Part shown: positions 24,618 to 35,627 of the stretch, piece by piece
How positions within the stretch are numbered: the stretch's first letter is position 1
Layout: each line of letters begins with the position of its first letter
Assembly: GCA_031432545.1 (NCBI GenBank)
Contig: JAVKGX010000001.1
Span: 256,411-320,410, forward strand
DNA from: Armatimonadota bacterium
Lineage (GTDB): Bacteria > Sysuimicrobiota > Sysuimicrobiia > Sysuimicrobiales > Sysuimicrobiaceae
Direction of reading: 5' to 3'
Length of the DNA: 64,000 nucleotides
Position numbers and translations under genes: made by a program
The notes under the pieces: generated by a model
The model's input: only the letters and a program-made list of their open reading frames with translations
The model's database searches: none
What the model was told of the DNA's origin: nothing

Positions 24618-24760
24618 GAGGCGACCGTCATAGATGCGTTCTGTCTGTCGCAGGCCTTCTTCGTGGTGAGCGGGTCCGGCGGGGCACACGCACGATGCCG
24701 GCACTGTCTCACGCGGCACCGCCGCATCCGGCCCAGAGCCGGAACACGAAGGAGGCTGTC

Positions 24761-25906
24761 TTGACTTCTACGAAGGTCCCGCAAGTGCAGGGGGCGTTCG
24801 CAGACCTGCAACTGCGACCCCACACGCGCACGGCAATCCAGCGCCTGGGCTGGACGGAGCCGACCCCGATCCAGTCGCGCGTCATTCCCTTCGTCCTGGC
24901 GGGCAAGGACGTGGTGGGTCAGGCCCAGACCGGTTCCGGCAAGACCGGAGCGTTCGCGATCCCCATCGTGGACCGCCTCGAACCCACGGTCGGCGCGCTG
25001 CAGGCGGTCGTGCTGACGCCCACGCGCGAACTTGCGGTCCAGGTGTCCGAGGACGTGCGCAACCTCGGCCGCGACCGCCGCATCCGGGTCGTCGCCTTGT
25101 TCGGCGGCCAGGCCATCGGCAGGCAGATCGACGAGCTGCGCCGTCACCCCCAGGTGGCCGTCGCCACACCCGGCCGGCTGCTGGATCACATGCAGCGGGG
25201 CACCGTGCGGCTGGACGCGCTGCGCGTCGCCGTCCTCGATGAGGCCGACCGCATGCTCGACATGGGGTTTTTGCCCGACGTCTCCCGCATCCTTCGGGCC
25301 ACCCCCGGTGGGCGCCAGACGGTGTTGTTCTCGGCGACGATGCCGGAGGGGATCTGTGCGATCGCCCGGCAGCAGATGCAAGACCCGGTGTGGATCCGCA
25401 TCGCCGCGCCGGCACCGACGGTGGCGACGGTCACGCAGTTCTACGTCGAGGTGGCCGAAGAGGACAAGGTCAGGGCGCTGCGCCGGCTGCTGCGGCGGGA
25501 GCGCATCGAGGCGGCTTTGGTGTTCCGGCGCACGCAGCACCGCGCCGAGCGCCTGGCCAGGGTGCTGCAGCGAGACCACAGGGTGGGGGTGCTGCACGGC
25601 GGTATGCGCCAGGGCGCACGGCTGGCGGCGTTGCGTGCCTTCGAGGCGCGCCGCACGCCGCTGCTGGTCGCCACGAACGTCGCGTCGCGCGGGCTGGATC
25701 TGCCCGCGGTCTCCCACGTCATCAACTTCGACATGCCCGAGGACACAGAGACCTACATCCACCGTGTGGGCCGTACGGCGCGGGCCGGCCGGGCCGGGAC
25801 CGCGATCACGTTCGTCGGCCAGCACGACGTCGAGACGTTCGACGAACTCAAGCGCAGGCTCGGGGACGCCCTGCGCCCCCACCCGCTGGACGTCTACGGG
25901 AACTGA
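24761..25906 (+). CDS. DEAD-box ATP-dependent RNA helicase
   Basis: A 381-residue helicase with all core motifs: Q motif (WTEPTPIQSRVIPF), I (AQTGSGKTGAF), Ia (PTRELAVQ), II (DEAD, in VLDEADRMLDMGF), III (SAT), and in the second domain LVATNVASRGLDLP and HRVGRTARAGRAG. It ends shortly after the core, with no C-terminal RNA-binding extension, so it is a minimal RhlE-like protein. The TTG at 24761 is preferred because aaggagg sits 5 bases upstream; an in-frame ATG at 24695 has no ribosome site. Expected roles are ribosome assembly or RNA turnover. Confidence 0.93.
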   Translation: MTSTKVPQVQGAFADLQLRPHTRTAIQRLGWTEPTPIQSRVIPFVLAGKDVVGQAQTGSGKTGAFAIPIVDRLEPTVGALQAVVLTPTRELAVQVSEDVRNLGRDRRIRVVALFGGQAIGRQIDELRRHPQVAVATPGRLLDHMQRGTVRLDALRVAVLDEADRMLDMGFLPDVSRILRATPGGRQTVLFSATMPEGICAIARQQMQDPVWIRIAAPAPTVATVTQFYVEVAEEDKVRALRRLLRRERIEAALVFRRTQHRAERLARVLQRDHRVGVLHGGMRQGARLAALRAFEARRTPLLVATNVASRGLDLPAVSHVINFDMPEDTETYIHRVGRTARAGRAGTAITFVGQHDVETFDELKRRLGDALRPHPLDVYGN

Positions 25907-25956
25907 CTCCCGCGTCCGGGCGCTCTGTCCCGCGGCCCCGGGGCAGCCGGGTACGG

Positions 25957-26046
25957 TGGCGGAGGGGGTGGGATTCGAACCCACGAGGGCTGGTCGGCCC
26001 TAACGGTTTTCAAGACCGTCTCATTCGTCCGCTCTGACACCCCTCC
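25957..26046 (-). tRNA. tRNA-Ser (anticodon UGA)
   Basis: Read on the minus strand, the 7-bp acceptor stem GGAGGGG/CCCCTCC closes a class II tRNA. The anticodon arm is ACGGT-CTTGAAA-ACCGT, giving anticodon TGA (26010-26012). A long variable arm (TAGGGCCGACCAGCCCTC) and the T arm GTGGG-TTCGAAT-CCCAC follow. Discriminator G and an encoded CCA (25957-25959) complete the 3' end. A perfect TATAAT (26059-26054) lies 7 bases before the 5' end. The long variable arm and UGA anticodon identify serine; it is not the selenocysteine tRNA, whose anticodon is UCA. Confidence 0.96.
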
Positions 26047-26068
26047 GCTTTCGATTATAGGGGCAGCG

Positions 26069-26485
26069 TCAGCACACCGGGCGGGAGGCCAACTGGAGGA
26101 TCCGTCTCCAGGAGGCGGCATCCAGGGGCACGACGGACAGGCGCGGCTGGCGGACGAGCGCCAGGTGGGCCAGCTCGGAGTCCGCCTTGATCTCGGCCAG
26201 CGTCACCGGACGGGGAAGGGGCCGCACGGCCCGCACGCTCACGACGACGCGGCGGCCGGTGTGGTCGTCAGGGTCGGGGTGCGCCTCCCTTACCACCTCG
26301 ACGATGCCGACGATGCGTCGTTCGCCTCCCGTGTGGTAGAAGAACGCAAGATCGCCCCGCCGCATCCTCTTGAGGTTGCCCACCGCCTGGGGGTTCGTCA
26401 CCCCGTCCCAGACGTCGGTCCCGGCCCGGACCTGGTCGTCCCACGACCACTCGTCCGGCTCGCTTTTCAGCAGCCAGTACGCCAT
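26069..26485 (-). CDS. EVE-domain protein
   Basis: A 138-residue single-domain EVE (PUA-like) protein. Its start MAYWLLKSEPDEWSWDDQ, then WDGVTNPQAVGNLKRM and GDLAFFYHTGGERRIVGIVE, are the family hallmarks. EVE domains bind modified bases in DNA or RNA; standalone bacterial copies are usually placed in RNA biology rather than defence. It lies next to tRNA-Ser and divergent from mfd. Its ATG is preceded by gagggaggtcggg. The partner nucleic acid is unknown. Confidence 0.92.
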   Translation of the reverse strand: MAYWLLKSEPDEWSWDDQVRAGTDVWDGVTNPQAVGNLKRMRRGDLAFFYHTGGERRIVGIVEVVREAHPDPDDHTGRRVVVSVRAVRPLPRPVTLAEIKADSELAHLALVRQPRLSVVPLDAASWRRILQLASRPVC

Positions 26486-26532
26486 CCCGACCTCCCTCTT
26501 GCTGTGTGCTAACCTTACTTATGGTGCAGGAT

Positions 26533-26581
26533 AGCGGCGTCCGCCGGGGAGGGTCACCCCCCTCTTGTGCCGGCGGGCGCT
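26533..26581 (+). other. Long GC-rich stem-loop just before mfd
   Basis: AGCG and CCGCCGG (26533-26547, with an unpaired GCGT) pair with CCGGCGGGCGCT (26570-26581). An inner GAGGG pairs with CCCTC. The structure ends 22 bases before the mfd GTG and about 13 before its ribosome site. It is followed by tatttgtact, only weakly T-rich. It may influence mfd expression if the promoter lies upstream; no clear promoter could be assigned in this 118-base gap. Confidence 0.4.
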
Positions 26582-26603
26582 ATTTGTACTTGCGAGGGTT
26601 GCT

Positions 26604-29600
26604 GTGTCGCTGCGCGGGTTGGTGCCGCTGGTCGACAAGTGGGAGCCGTTCGTCGCACTGCGCGGGGCCGTGCGCTCGGGCGACGGCATCCCCTGGGTCA
26701 CCGGACCGAGCGGCTCGTACAAGGCCCTGCTAATGTGCGCGCTGCTGTCTGCGGAGGGAGACCGACCCGTGTTCGTGCTTACCGCGGGCCGGGAGGCCGC
26801 GGAGCGGCTGTGCGACGACGTCGCGGCGTTCGCCCCGTCGCTGCGCGACCGCATCCGGTTGTTCCCGCCCGCCGAGTCGCTCCCCCACGACGAGTTGCCG
26901 CCCTCGCCGGAGACCGTGGGGGAGCGGTTGCGCGCGCTGCGCGATTTGGCCAGCAGGCAGCCGGTGGTCGTCGCCGCTCCGGTCGCCGCGGTCCAACGGC
27001 GGGTCGCCCGACCCGAGGTTATCCGTGGCGCCATGCTCGAACTCCGAGCCGATCAGCAGGTCGCGCTCGAATCCGTGGTCGGGCGCCTCGCCGCCGGCGG
27101 GTACGAGCGGGTGTCGCTGGTCCAATCGCAGGGCGCGTTCGCGGCGCGCGGCGGCATCGTGGACGTCTACCCGCCCGGGTCTGAGTACCCGGTGCGGATC
27201 GAGTGGTTCGGCGACGTGATCGAGTCCATCCGCGTCTTCGACGTGCAGACGCAGCGGTCCGAAAGGCGGCAGGACTCCGTTGCGATCCCGCCGGCGGCCG
27301 AGCCGGAGGGCGACCTGTGCGTGGTGGACCTGCTCCCCGACGGCGCCCTGCTCGTGCTCGACGAGCCGGTCGAACTCGAACACCAGGCGCACTCGGTGCA
27401 CCGCGCCGCCCTGGAGGTCGAGCGGCAGCTGTGGGAGCGGGGTGTGGCCCCGCTGCCGTATCTGTCCTGGAACGAGATCCGTGAACGCGCCCGGCGGTTG
27501 CGGGTGCTCCCTGTTTCCGCGCTGCACGGGCCGCCGGAAGGGCAACCGGGGCTGGCGCTGGCAGCCGGGGCCGTCGACCCGTTCGCGGGGCAGGTCGGGT
27601 CTTTGGCCCAGGAGGTCCAGCGTTGGCAGAGGTCCGGACAGCGCGTCGTCGTCGCCAGCGCCCAGGCCCACCGGGTCGCCGAAGTGCTGGCCGACCACGG
27701 AGTGGCGGTGGACACCGCGCCGGACTTGGATGCGCCGCCGGCCCCCGGATCCGCCGTCGCCGTGCCCATAGCGCTGTCCGGCGGCTTTCGCATCGCCGAC
27801 GTCGGTCTGGTCGTCGTCACCGACGCGGAGGTCCTGGGCTGGCGCCGTCGCCGCCGGAAGTTCCGCGTCGCCAAGGAAGGCGCGATCTTGCGCTCGTGGA
27901 CCGACGTCCGACCCGGCGACCTGGTGGTGCACGTCCACCACGGGATTGGACGCTTCGTGGGGGTCACCCGCAAGGCGATCGACGGCGCCGAGCGCGACTA
28001 CCTCCACCTGGCGTACGCGGAGGGCGATGCGCTGTACGTGCCGACCGACCAGATCGGGCTCGTCCAGCGGTACGTCGGCGTCGAAGGCGCCGAGCCACGC
28101 ATCCACCGTCTGGGCACCGCCGAGTGGGACCGCGAGAAGCGAAAGGTGCGGGAGGCGACACAGCAGATCGCGCGCGAGCTGTTGGAGATCTACGCGCGTC
28201 GCGAGATGGCCCGCGGGCACGCCTTCGCCCCGGACAGCCCGTGGCAGCGCGAACTGGAGGCCAGCTTCCAGTTCGAAGAGACACCGGACCAGTGGCAGGC
28301 GATCCAGGACGTCAAGCGCGACATGGAGGCGCCGAAACCGATGGACCGACTCGTCGCCGGCGACGTCGGCTACGGAAAGACTGAGGTGGCGCTGCGGGCG
28401 GCCTTCAAGGCGGTGATGGACGGCAAGCAGGTGGCCGTCCTGGTCCCGACCACGCTGCTGGCCCAGCAGCACTACGGTGTGTTCGCCAGCCGGTTTGCCG
28501 CCTTCCCCGTGCGCGTGGAGATGGTCAGCCGGTTCCGGTCGCCCCAACAGACGCGCGCGGTCCTCGATGGCCTGCGCACCGGTGAGGTGGATGTCGTCAT
28601 TGGCACCCACCGGTTGCTGCAGAAGGACGTGCGGTTCCGCGATCTGGGACTCGTGATCATCGACGAGGAGCAGCGGTTCGGGGTCCGGCACAAGGAACGC
28701 CTCAAGCAACTGCGCGCAAGCGTGGACGTGTTGACCCTGACGGCCACGCCGATCCCTCGGACGCTGCACATGTCCCTGGTGGGCTTGCGGGACATGTCCG
28801 TGATGGAGACGCCACCGGACGCACGCCAGCCGATCCGTACGGTGATCGAGGAGGACGACGACGCGATCGTCCAGGAGGCCATCCGCCGCGAGATGAGCCG
28901 CGGGGGGCAGGTCTACGTCGTGCACAACCGCGTGCAGACGATCGAGCGCGCGGCGCGGCGGATTCAGGCGATTGTGCCCGACGCGCGGGTGGCGATCGCG
29001 CACGGGCAGATGCCCGAAGCGCGGCTGGAGAAGGTCATGGTGGACTTCGTGGGTGGCCGTTACGACGTGTTGGTCTGCACGACGATCGTCGAGATCGGGA
29101 TCGACATCCCGCAGGTCAACACCATCATCGTCCAGGACGCCCACCAGATGGGACTGGCGCAGCTGTACCAGTTGCGGGGTCGCGTCGGGCGGGCCGACCG
29201 TCAGGCGTACGCGTACTTGGTGTACCCACGCGGGGTGCGTCTCACGGAGGAGGCCGCAGCGAGGTTGCAGGCGATGCGAGAATTCGTGGAGCTGGGCAGC
29301 GGCCTGCGGCTGGCCATGCGCGATCTGGAGATCCGCGGCGCCGGGAACCTGCTGGGCCCCGAGCAACACGGACACGTGGCGGCGGTCGGCTTCGACCTGT
29401 ATACTCGGCTGTTGGATGAAGCGATCCGGCGGCTGCGCGGCGAGTTTGTCGAGGAGGCGCCGGATCCGGTGATCGAACTGCGCCTGCCGGCGTTCCTCCC
29501 GGAGTCGTACATCCCGGACGAACCGCAGCGTCTGAGCGTGTACCGACGCCTGGCGGCGCTGCGTTCGTCCGAGGAGGCGGCGGCGCTGCGCGACGAGCTG

Positions 29601-29939
29601 CGTGACCGCTACGGTGCGCCGCCCGAGCCGGTCACGAACCTGATCGAGATCGCGACGCTGCGGGAGCACGCGCGCGCGGTGGGTGCGGTTTCGGTGACCC
29701 AAGGGCCGCGCGGGGTCTTGATCCGCATGCGCGGCGGACTGTCGCCTCGGGAGAAGACCTGGCTGCCCGTGGAGTTCCGCGGACGGGTGCGCGCGGTGCC
29801 GGAGGGATTGCTGCTCACCGACGCTGCGGATGCGTTGGCGGTGCGTGCCGTCCGCGACGTCCTGGACGCGCTCGCCCGTCTGCGGCAGCAGGGCCGCGTC
29901 GGTTCGGAGCGCTTGCCGGCCGGCGGCATCCGGGCGTGA
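26604..29939 (+). CDS. mfd: Transcription-repair coupling factor
   Basis: An 1111-residue Mfd protein, close to the usual length of about 1150. The UvrB-like N-terminal region (LFPPAESLPHDELPPSPETV) is followed by the RNA polymerase-interacting domain at about residues 434-485 (GDLVVHVHHGIGRFVGVTRK). The RecG-like translocase follows (GDVGYGKTEVALRAAF near 590; IIDEEQRFGVRHKE) and then the C-terminal TRCF domain (LPAFLPESYIPDEPQRLSVY). It releases stalled RNA polymerase and recruits UvrA. The GTG at 26604 has gaggg 5 bases upstream; a TTG at 26565 would add 13 residues without a ribosome site. It leads the conserved block that continues to 35184. Confidence 0.96.
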   Translation: MSLRGLVPLVDKWEPFVALRGAVRSGDGIPWVTGPSGSYKALLMCALLSAEGDRPVFVLTAGREAAERLCDDVAAFAPSLRDRIRLFPPAESLPHDELPPSPETVGERLRALRDLASRQPVVVAAPVAAVQRRVARPEVIRGAMLELRADQQVALESVVGRLAAGGYERVSLVQSQGAFAARGGIVDVYPPGSEYPVRIEWFGDVIESIRVFDVQTQRSERRQDSVAIPPAAEPEGDLCVVDLLPDGALLVLDEPVELEHQAHSVHRAALEVERQLWERGVAPLPYLSWNEIRERARRLRVLPVSALHGPPEGQPGLALAAGAVDPFAGQVGSLAQEVQRWQRSGQRVVVASAQAHRVAEVLADHGVAVDTAPDLDAPPAPGSAVAVPIALSGGFRIADVGLVVVTDAEVLGWRRRRRKFRVAKEGAILRSWTDVRPGDLVVHVHHGIGRFVGVTRKAIDGAERDYLHLAYAEGDALYVPTDQIGLVQRYVGVEGAEPRIHRLGTAEWDREKRKVREATQQIARELLEIYARREMARGHAFAPDSPWQRELEASFQFEETPDQWQAIQDVKRDMEAPKPMDRLVAGDVGYGKTEVALRAAFKAVMDGKQVAVLVPTTLLAQQHYGVFASRFAAFPVRVEMVSRFRSPQQTRAVLDGLRTGEVDVVIGTHRLLQKDVRFRDLGLVIIDEEQRFGVRHKERLKQLRASVDVLTLTATPIPRTLHMSLVGLRDMSVMETPPDARQPIRTVIEEDDDAIVQEAIRREMSRGGQVYVVHNRVQTIERAARRIQAIVPDARVAIAHGQMPEARLEKVMVDFVGGRYDVLVCTTIVEIGIDIPQVNTIIVQDAHQMGLAQLYQLRGRVGRADRQAYAYLVYPRGVRLTEEAAARLQAMREFVELGSGLRLAMRDLEIRGAGNLLGPEQHGHVAAVGFDLYTRLLDEAIRRLRGEFVEEAPDPVIELRLPAFLPESYIPDEPQRLSVYRRLAALRSSEEAAALRDELRDRYGAPPEPVTNLIEIATLREHARAVGAVSVTQGPRGVLIRMRGGLSPREKTWLPVEFRGRVRAVPEGLLLTDAADALAVRAVRDVLDALARLRQQGRVGSERLPAGGIRA

Positions 29940-30061
29940 GGTCCGGTTGCCGCACCCGTGGCCGCGCAGCGGATCGTAGATGCAGAAGCACGCGTCCGGC
30001 GCACGAGGGGACGGTCTTGGCCTTGGGGCGGCGCGAACGACGGACGTGAGAGGAGAGTCCG

Positions 30062-31027
30062 ATGAGGAACCCCCTGGGAAGCCTTCTGAGAAACCGGACG
30101 GCGTGGGTGGCCTCGGTGCTCGCGCTGGCCCTGGTGGTGGGCGCGACGGTCGTCGCAGTGCGCGCACTGCGGCCCCGCAGCGCGGTCGCGGCGACGGTCA
30201 ACGGCGAACCGATCTACACCGCCGAGGTGGACCGGTACGTGCGGGAAATCGGCCAGCAGTACGGGATCGACTTCACGCAGGGAGAGGGTCCCAAGCAGAG
30301 GAAGGAACTCGCCGACAGCATCCTCGACCAGCTCATCGACCGCGCCCTGATTCTGCAGGAGGCGCGCAGGCGCAATCTGCTCGCTTCGGACACCGACGTC
30401 GACGCCCGAGTCGCCGAGATCCGTGGAAGCTTCCCCTCCCAGGCCGACTTCGAGAGCGCGCTCAAGGTGCGGGGTCTGTCGGTGGCCGACCTGCGGGACC
30501 GCATCCGGTTCGACCTCACCGCCCAGAAGCTGATCGCGGGCATCAGCCAGCCGCAGGTCAGCGAGGCGGAGGTCAGGCAGTACTTCGCCCAGAACCGCTC
30601 GACGTTCGACCAGCCCGCTCAGGCCCGCGTCCGGCACATCCTCGTCAAGACGGAATCGGAGGCGCGCATCGTGCTGGCGAGACTGCGTGCCGGAGAGGAC
30701 TTCGCCGCCGTGGCCAGGGAACTGAGCCAGGACCCAGGCAGCAAGGACCAGGGAGGGGAACTCGGCCCGATCCAGCGGGGACAGACCGTGCCCGAGTTCG
30801 ACCGGGCGGCGTTCTCCCTGCCCGTCGGCCAGATCAGCGACCCGGTGAAGACGTCCTTCGGGTACCACATCCTGCAGGTCCAGGAGAGGACCGCGGCGAA
30901 GCCGGCCACCCTGGAAGGCGCGCGGGAGCAGATCGTCCGGGTGCTCACAGACCGCAAGCGGCGCGCGGCGTTCGAAGCGTGGCTGAAGACAGCGCGGGAG
31001 CAAGCCAAGATCGTGAAGAACATCTGA
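30062..31027 (+). CDS. SurA/PrsA-type parvulin foldase
   Basis: A 321-residue extracytoplasmic peptidyl-prolyl isomerase. Residues 10-35 are a signal anchor (VASVLALALVVGATVVAV) without a lipobox. A SurA-like N-terminal helical domain follows (ATVNGEPIYTAEVDRYVREI). Then comes a parvulin domain from about residue 190 (QARVRHILVKTESEARIVLA; GGELGPIQRGQTVPEF; FGYHILQVQERT). It helps fold exported proteins. Position between mfd and mazG matches the place of foldase genes in many Gram-positive genomes. ATG 30062 has agaggagagtccg upstream. Confidence 0.93.
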   Translation: MRNPLGSLLRNRTAWVASVLALALVVGATVVAVRALRPRSAVAATVNGEPIYTAEVDRYVREIGQQYGIDFTQGEGPKQRKELADSILDQLIDRALILQEARRRNLLASDTDVDARVAEIRGSFPSQADFESALKVRGLSVADLRDRIRFDLTAQKLIAGISQPQVSEAEVRQYFAQNRSTFDQPAQARVRHILVKTESEARIVLARLRAGEDFAAVARELSQDPGSKDQGGELGPIQRGQTVPEFDRAAFSLPVGQISDPVKTSFGYHILQVQERTAAKPATLEGAREQIVRVLTDRKRRAAFEAWLKTAREQAKIVKNI

Positions 31028-31037
31028 GGGTCGCGTC

Positions 31038-31838
31038 TTGGGCGAGACGAGCTTCGACGACCTGGTGCGCGTGATGGCCGCGCTCCGCGGACCCGGGGGA
31101 TGCCCGTGGGACCGGCAACAGACCCACGAGTCGTTGCGACCTTACCTCCTGGAGGAGGCCTACGAGGTCCTCGATGCCGTCGACGCGCAGGATCCTCAGC
31201 GGCTGCGCGACGAACTCGGAGACCTGCTGCTTCAGGTGGTGTTCCACGCGCGCATCGCCGAGGAAGCCGGTCGGTTCACGATCGAGGACGTGATCTCGGG
31301 GATTCGCGACAAACTGGTGCGCCGCCACCCCCACGTCTTCCCGGACGCCCAGGGACGCATCGCGGAGGGCATCGACACCCCGCACAAAGTGAAGCAACGG
31401 TGGGAGGAGATCAAAAAGTCCGAGCGCGGCGAGCAGACGTCGGTGCTGGACGGCGTGGTCTCTGCGGTGCCGGCGCTGATGTGGGCCCAGGAGATCTACC
31501 GGAGGGTGTCTCAGACCGGCTTCGAGTGGCCGGACGCGCGGAGCGCGCTCGTGAAGGTCGACGAGGAACTGCGCGAACTCACCGAGGCCGTCGAGCGCCA
31601 CGATGCATCCGCGGTGCATGAGGAGGTCGGCGACGTCCTGATGACGACCGTGAAGGTCGCGGCCTTCGTGGGGGTGGATGCCGAGCAGGCGCTGCGCGAC
31701 ACGTGTGCGAAGTTCATCCGCCGCTTCCGCTCCATGGAGAACCTGGCGGCCCAGCGCGGCCACCGGGTCGAGCAGATGTCTTTGCCGGACCTGGAGGGCC
31801 TGTGGCGGGAAGCGAAGGAGAGGGCGGGCAGCGGGTAG
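31038..31838 (+). CDS. mazG: MazG-type nucleoside triphosphate pyrophosphohydrolase
   Basis: A 266-residue protein with two MazG modules. It hydrolyses NTPs to NMP and PPi, clearing abnormal nucleotides. The first module contains GCPWDRQQTHESLRPYLLEE and DELGDLLLQVVFHARIA (the acidic Mg site ExxE...ELGDLLLQ). The second contains VDEELRELTEAVERHD and EEVGDVLMTTVKVAAF. The start is a TTG 10 bases after the foldase stop. In B. subtilis the homologous domain lies in YabN, just before YabO/RqcP, as here, but the tetrapyrrole-methylase half of YabN is absent. Confidence 0.93.
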   Translation: MGETSFDDLVRVMAALRGPGGCPWDRQQTHESLRPYLLEEAYEVLDAVDAQDPQRLRDELGDLLLQVVFHARIAEEAGRFTIEDVISGIRDKLVRRHPHVFPDAQGRIAEGIDTPHKVKQRWEEIKKSERGEQTSVLDGVVSAVPALMWAQEIYRRVSQTGFEWPDARSALVKVDEELRELTEAVERHDASAVHEEVGDVLMTTVKVAAFVGVDAEQALRDTCAKFIRRFRSMENLAAQRGHRVEQMSLPDLEGLWREAKERAGSG

Positions 31839-31891
31839 GGCCGCCGATCGAAGATCGGCTGGGTGGGCCGCAAGCCGTCGACCGCAGAGCC

Positions 31892-34174
<2,283 letters not shown>

Positions 34175-34338
34175 TGGCCGGCCCCCGTGCGTCGGGTCTG
34201 CGGCAGGAGATCGGATGGGTCTTCGGGAAGTTTCCGAGCGAAGGGTCGTAGCGGGGTCGCTGCACGCAGTGCGGGACGCAGCCAGGTCCGGGTCGCCGGC
34301 GACAGGAAGGCGGTCCGGGCCGTCGACGGAGCACACTC
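34175..34338. other. Intergenic stretch without a recognisable gene
   Basis: These 164 bases between the lytic transglycosylase and ftsB contain open frames in several phases, but none has a ribosome site and a recognisable product. No clear promoter or terminator is seen. It probably holds the ftsB promoter. Confidence 0.4.
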
Positions 34339-34692
34339 GTGGCAACACACGCAGCAGCGGCGTCTGCGGGCCGAACCGGACGCACGTCGCGACTCGCGCG
34401 CGGACTGCGCTTGGTCATCGCAGGGGTCCTGGTGGTGTCGTTCGCGGTATCCTTCGGACGGGCCGCATACCGTGTGTACCTGCTGGACCGACAGATTGCC
34501 GAGCTCGAACGGACCCGGTCGTCGCTGGTCGAGGAGAACGGGCGGTTGCGCGAGCAGATCCGGCTGTTGCAGCAGCCGGCGTACATCGAGCGTGTGGCGC
34601 GAGAGCAACTGGGCCTGGTCCGTCCGGGCGAGATCGCCGTCGTCCTGTTGCCCAGACCGACGCCGGACCCAACGCCCGAACCCGTCCCCTGA
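34339..34692 (+). CDS. FtsB/DivIC-family septum formation initiator
   Basis: A 117-residue bitopic membrane protein: a short basic N-terminus, one membrane segment (LRLVIAGVLVVSFAVSFG, about 24-41), then a coiled coil (LLDRQIAELERTRSSLVEEN) and the conserved ERVAREQLGLVRPGEI. A Pro-rich tail ends the protein. It is the FtsB/DivIC part of the FtsQLB-type divisome complex. The GTG start lacks a strong ribosome site. It lies upstream of the S1-domain gene, exactly as divIC-yabR in B. subtilis. Confidence 0.9.
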   Translation: MATHAAAASAGRTGRTSRLARGLRLVIAGVLVVSFAVSFGRAAYRVYLLDRQIAELERTRSSLVEENGRLREQIRLLQQPAYIERVAREQLGLVRPGEIAVVLLPRPTPDPTPEPVP

Positions 34693-34746
34693 GGGGGCTG
34701 GACCCGGTCTTCCGTTGCGTTGACTCGGGCTGGCGGGGGCCGTAGA

Positions 34747-35184
34747 ATGCAGCCGAATTTTCCGGACGGCAAGCCCGCAGGCGACATGGGCGCCGAAGGG
34801 AACGCCACGGTGCAGATCGGCCAGATCGTCGAGGGCGTGGTCGCGAAGATCACGAACTACGGCGCGTTCGTGGACCTCCCCAGCGGCCGCAGCGGGTTGG
34901 TTCACATCTCCGAGATCGCCGACACCTTCGTCCGCGACATCCGGGAGTATTTGCGCGAGGGCCAGACCGTCCGCGTGAAAGTTCTGGGCCTCAACGAGCG
35001 GGGCAAGCTCGACCTGTCCGTCAAACAGGCCCTCAGTCCCGAGGAGCGTGCCAACCGGCAGAAGCAGCGGACGACCTTCGAGGAGAAGCTGAAGGCCTTC
35101 CTCAAGCAGAGCGAGGAGCGGCTGCTCGACCTCAAGCGCAACACCGAGGCCAAGCGCGGCGGTCGCGGGCGCCGCCGGCGCTGA
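34747..35184 (+). CDS. S1-domain RNA-binding protein (YabR-like)
   Basis: A 145-residue protein with one S1 domain at about residues 20-100 (GQIVEGVVAKITNYGAFVDL; GLVHISEIADTFV; VRVKVLGLNERGKLDLSVKQ). A basic C-terminal helix follows (RGGRGRRRR at the very end). B. subtilis YabR has the same layout and the same place after divIC. The start may be ATG 34747 or ATG 34786, 13 codons later; neither has a convincing ribosome site. Likely a ribosome- or RNA-associated factor. Confidence 0.88.
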   Translation: MQPNFPDGKPAGDMGAEGNATVQIGQIVEGVVAKITNYGAFVDLPSGRSGLVHISEIADTFVRDIREYLREGQTVRVKVLGLNERGKLDLSVKQALSPEERANRQKQRTTFEEKLKAFLKQSEERLLDLKRNTEAKRGGRGRRRR

Positions 35185-35246
35185 TCCGATCCCCGAAGTC
35201 CACCTCAGCGTGGTTCCTCCGCGGACCCGTGGTGCTCGGCGCGCAC

Positions 35247-35591
35247 CTACTCCGACAGCCCCAGCAGTTGCGCCACGCGTTCGAACGTCTGCCAGATGAC
35301 CTCGTCGCGGGCGAGGGCACGAGAGGCGTCGCGGATGCCGGTGAGTTCGTCGACCCCGGCCAGCTGGCGCTCCATCTCGGCGATCGCGTCGCGGATCTCG
35401 TTGATCTCCCATCGGAAGGCGACCTCGGGCAAGAGCGCCGCGGCGCGGGCGAGCGCTTCCCGTTCGGTCTTGCGGGCCAGGCGGTCCATCTCGAGCGCTT
35501 CGAGTTTCGTGAAGGCCACCAGCCCGCGGCGCTCGGCGATGGCTTCGTGGATGACGGTGCGGATCTGCGCGACGATCTGCTCTTCGGTCAC
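35247..35591 (-). CDS. Small helical protein of unknown function
   Basis: A 114-residue, almost entirely helical, charged protein without Cys, signal peptide or membrane segment. The sequence has heptad-like regions (EINEIRDAIAEMERQLAGVD) that suggest a coiled coil. I recognise no family. It is the last gene read in the direction of the two ABC exporter genes (36 bases after the stop of the second), so it may belong to their operon. No sequence feature reveals its role. Confidence 0.6.
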   Translation of the reverse strand: MTEEQIVAQIRTVIHEAIAERRGLVAFTKLEALEMDRLARKTEREALARAAALLPEVAFRWEINEIRDAIAEMERQLAGVDELTGIRDASRALARDEVIWQTFERVAQLLGLSE

Positions 35592-35627
35592 GGCGTCGAA
35601 GAGCGCGGTTGACTCGGCCGCGGGTCG

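Noticed and set aside
24695-24760. Upstream ATG for the DEAD-box helicase
   Set aside because: It has no ribosome site, and the added 22 residues are Pro/His/Ala-rich and unlike homologues. The TTG at 24761 has a perfect site.
25957-26046. Selenocysteine tRNA
   Set aside because: The tRNA has a long variable arm, but the anticodon is UGA (reads UCA, serine), not UCA. The acceptor stem has the standard 7 bp and CCA is encoded.
26069-26485. EVE protein as part of a modification-dependent restriction system
   Set aside because: It is a standalone EVE domain without a nuclease or McrBC-like neighbour. It lies beside a tRNA gene and mfd, which fits a housekeeping RNA role better.
26730-30167. 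A 1145-codon open frame antisense to mfd
   Set aside because: Its sequence is rich in Arg, His, Gln and Pro with no recognisable domain. It is the expected mirror of codon bias in GC-rich coding DNA. Similar long antisense frames over the exporter (35709-37889) and fad genes were left out for the same reason.
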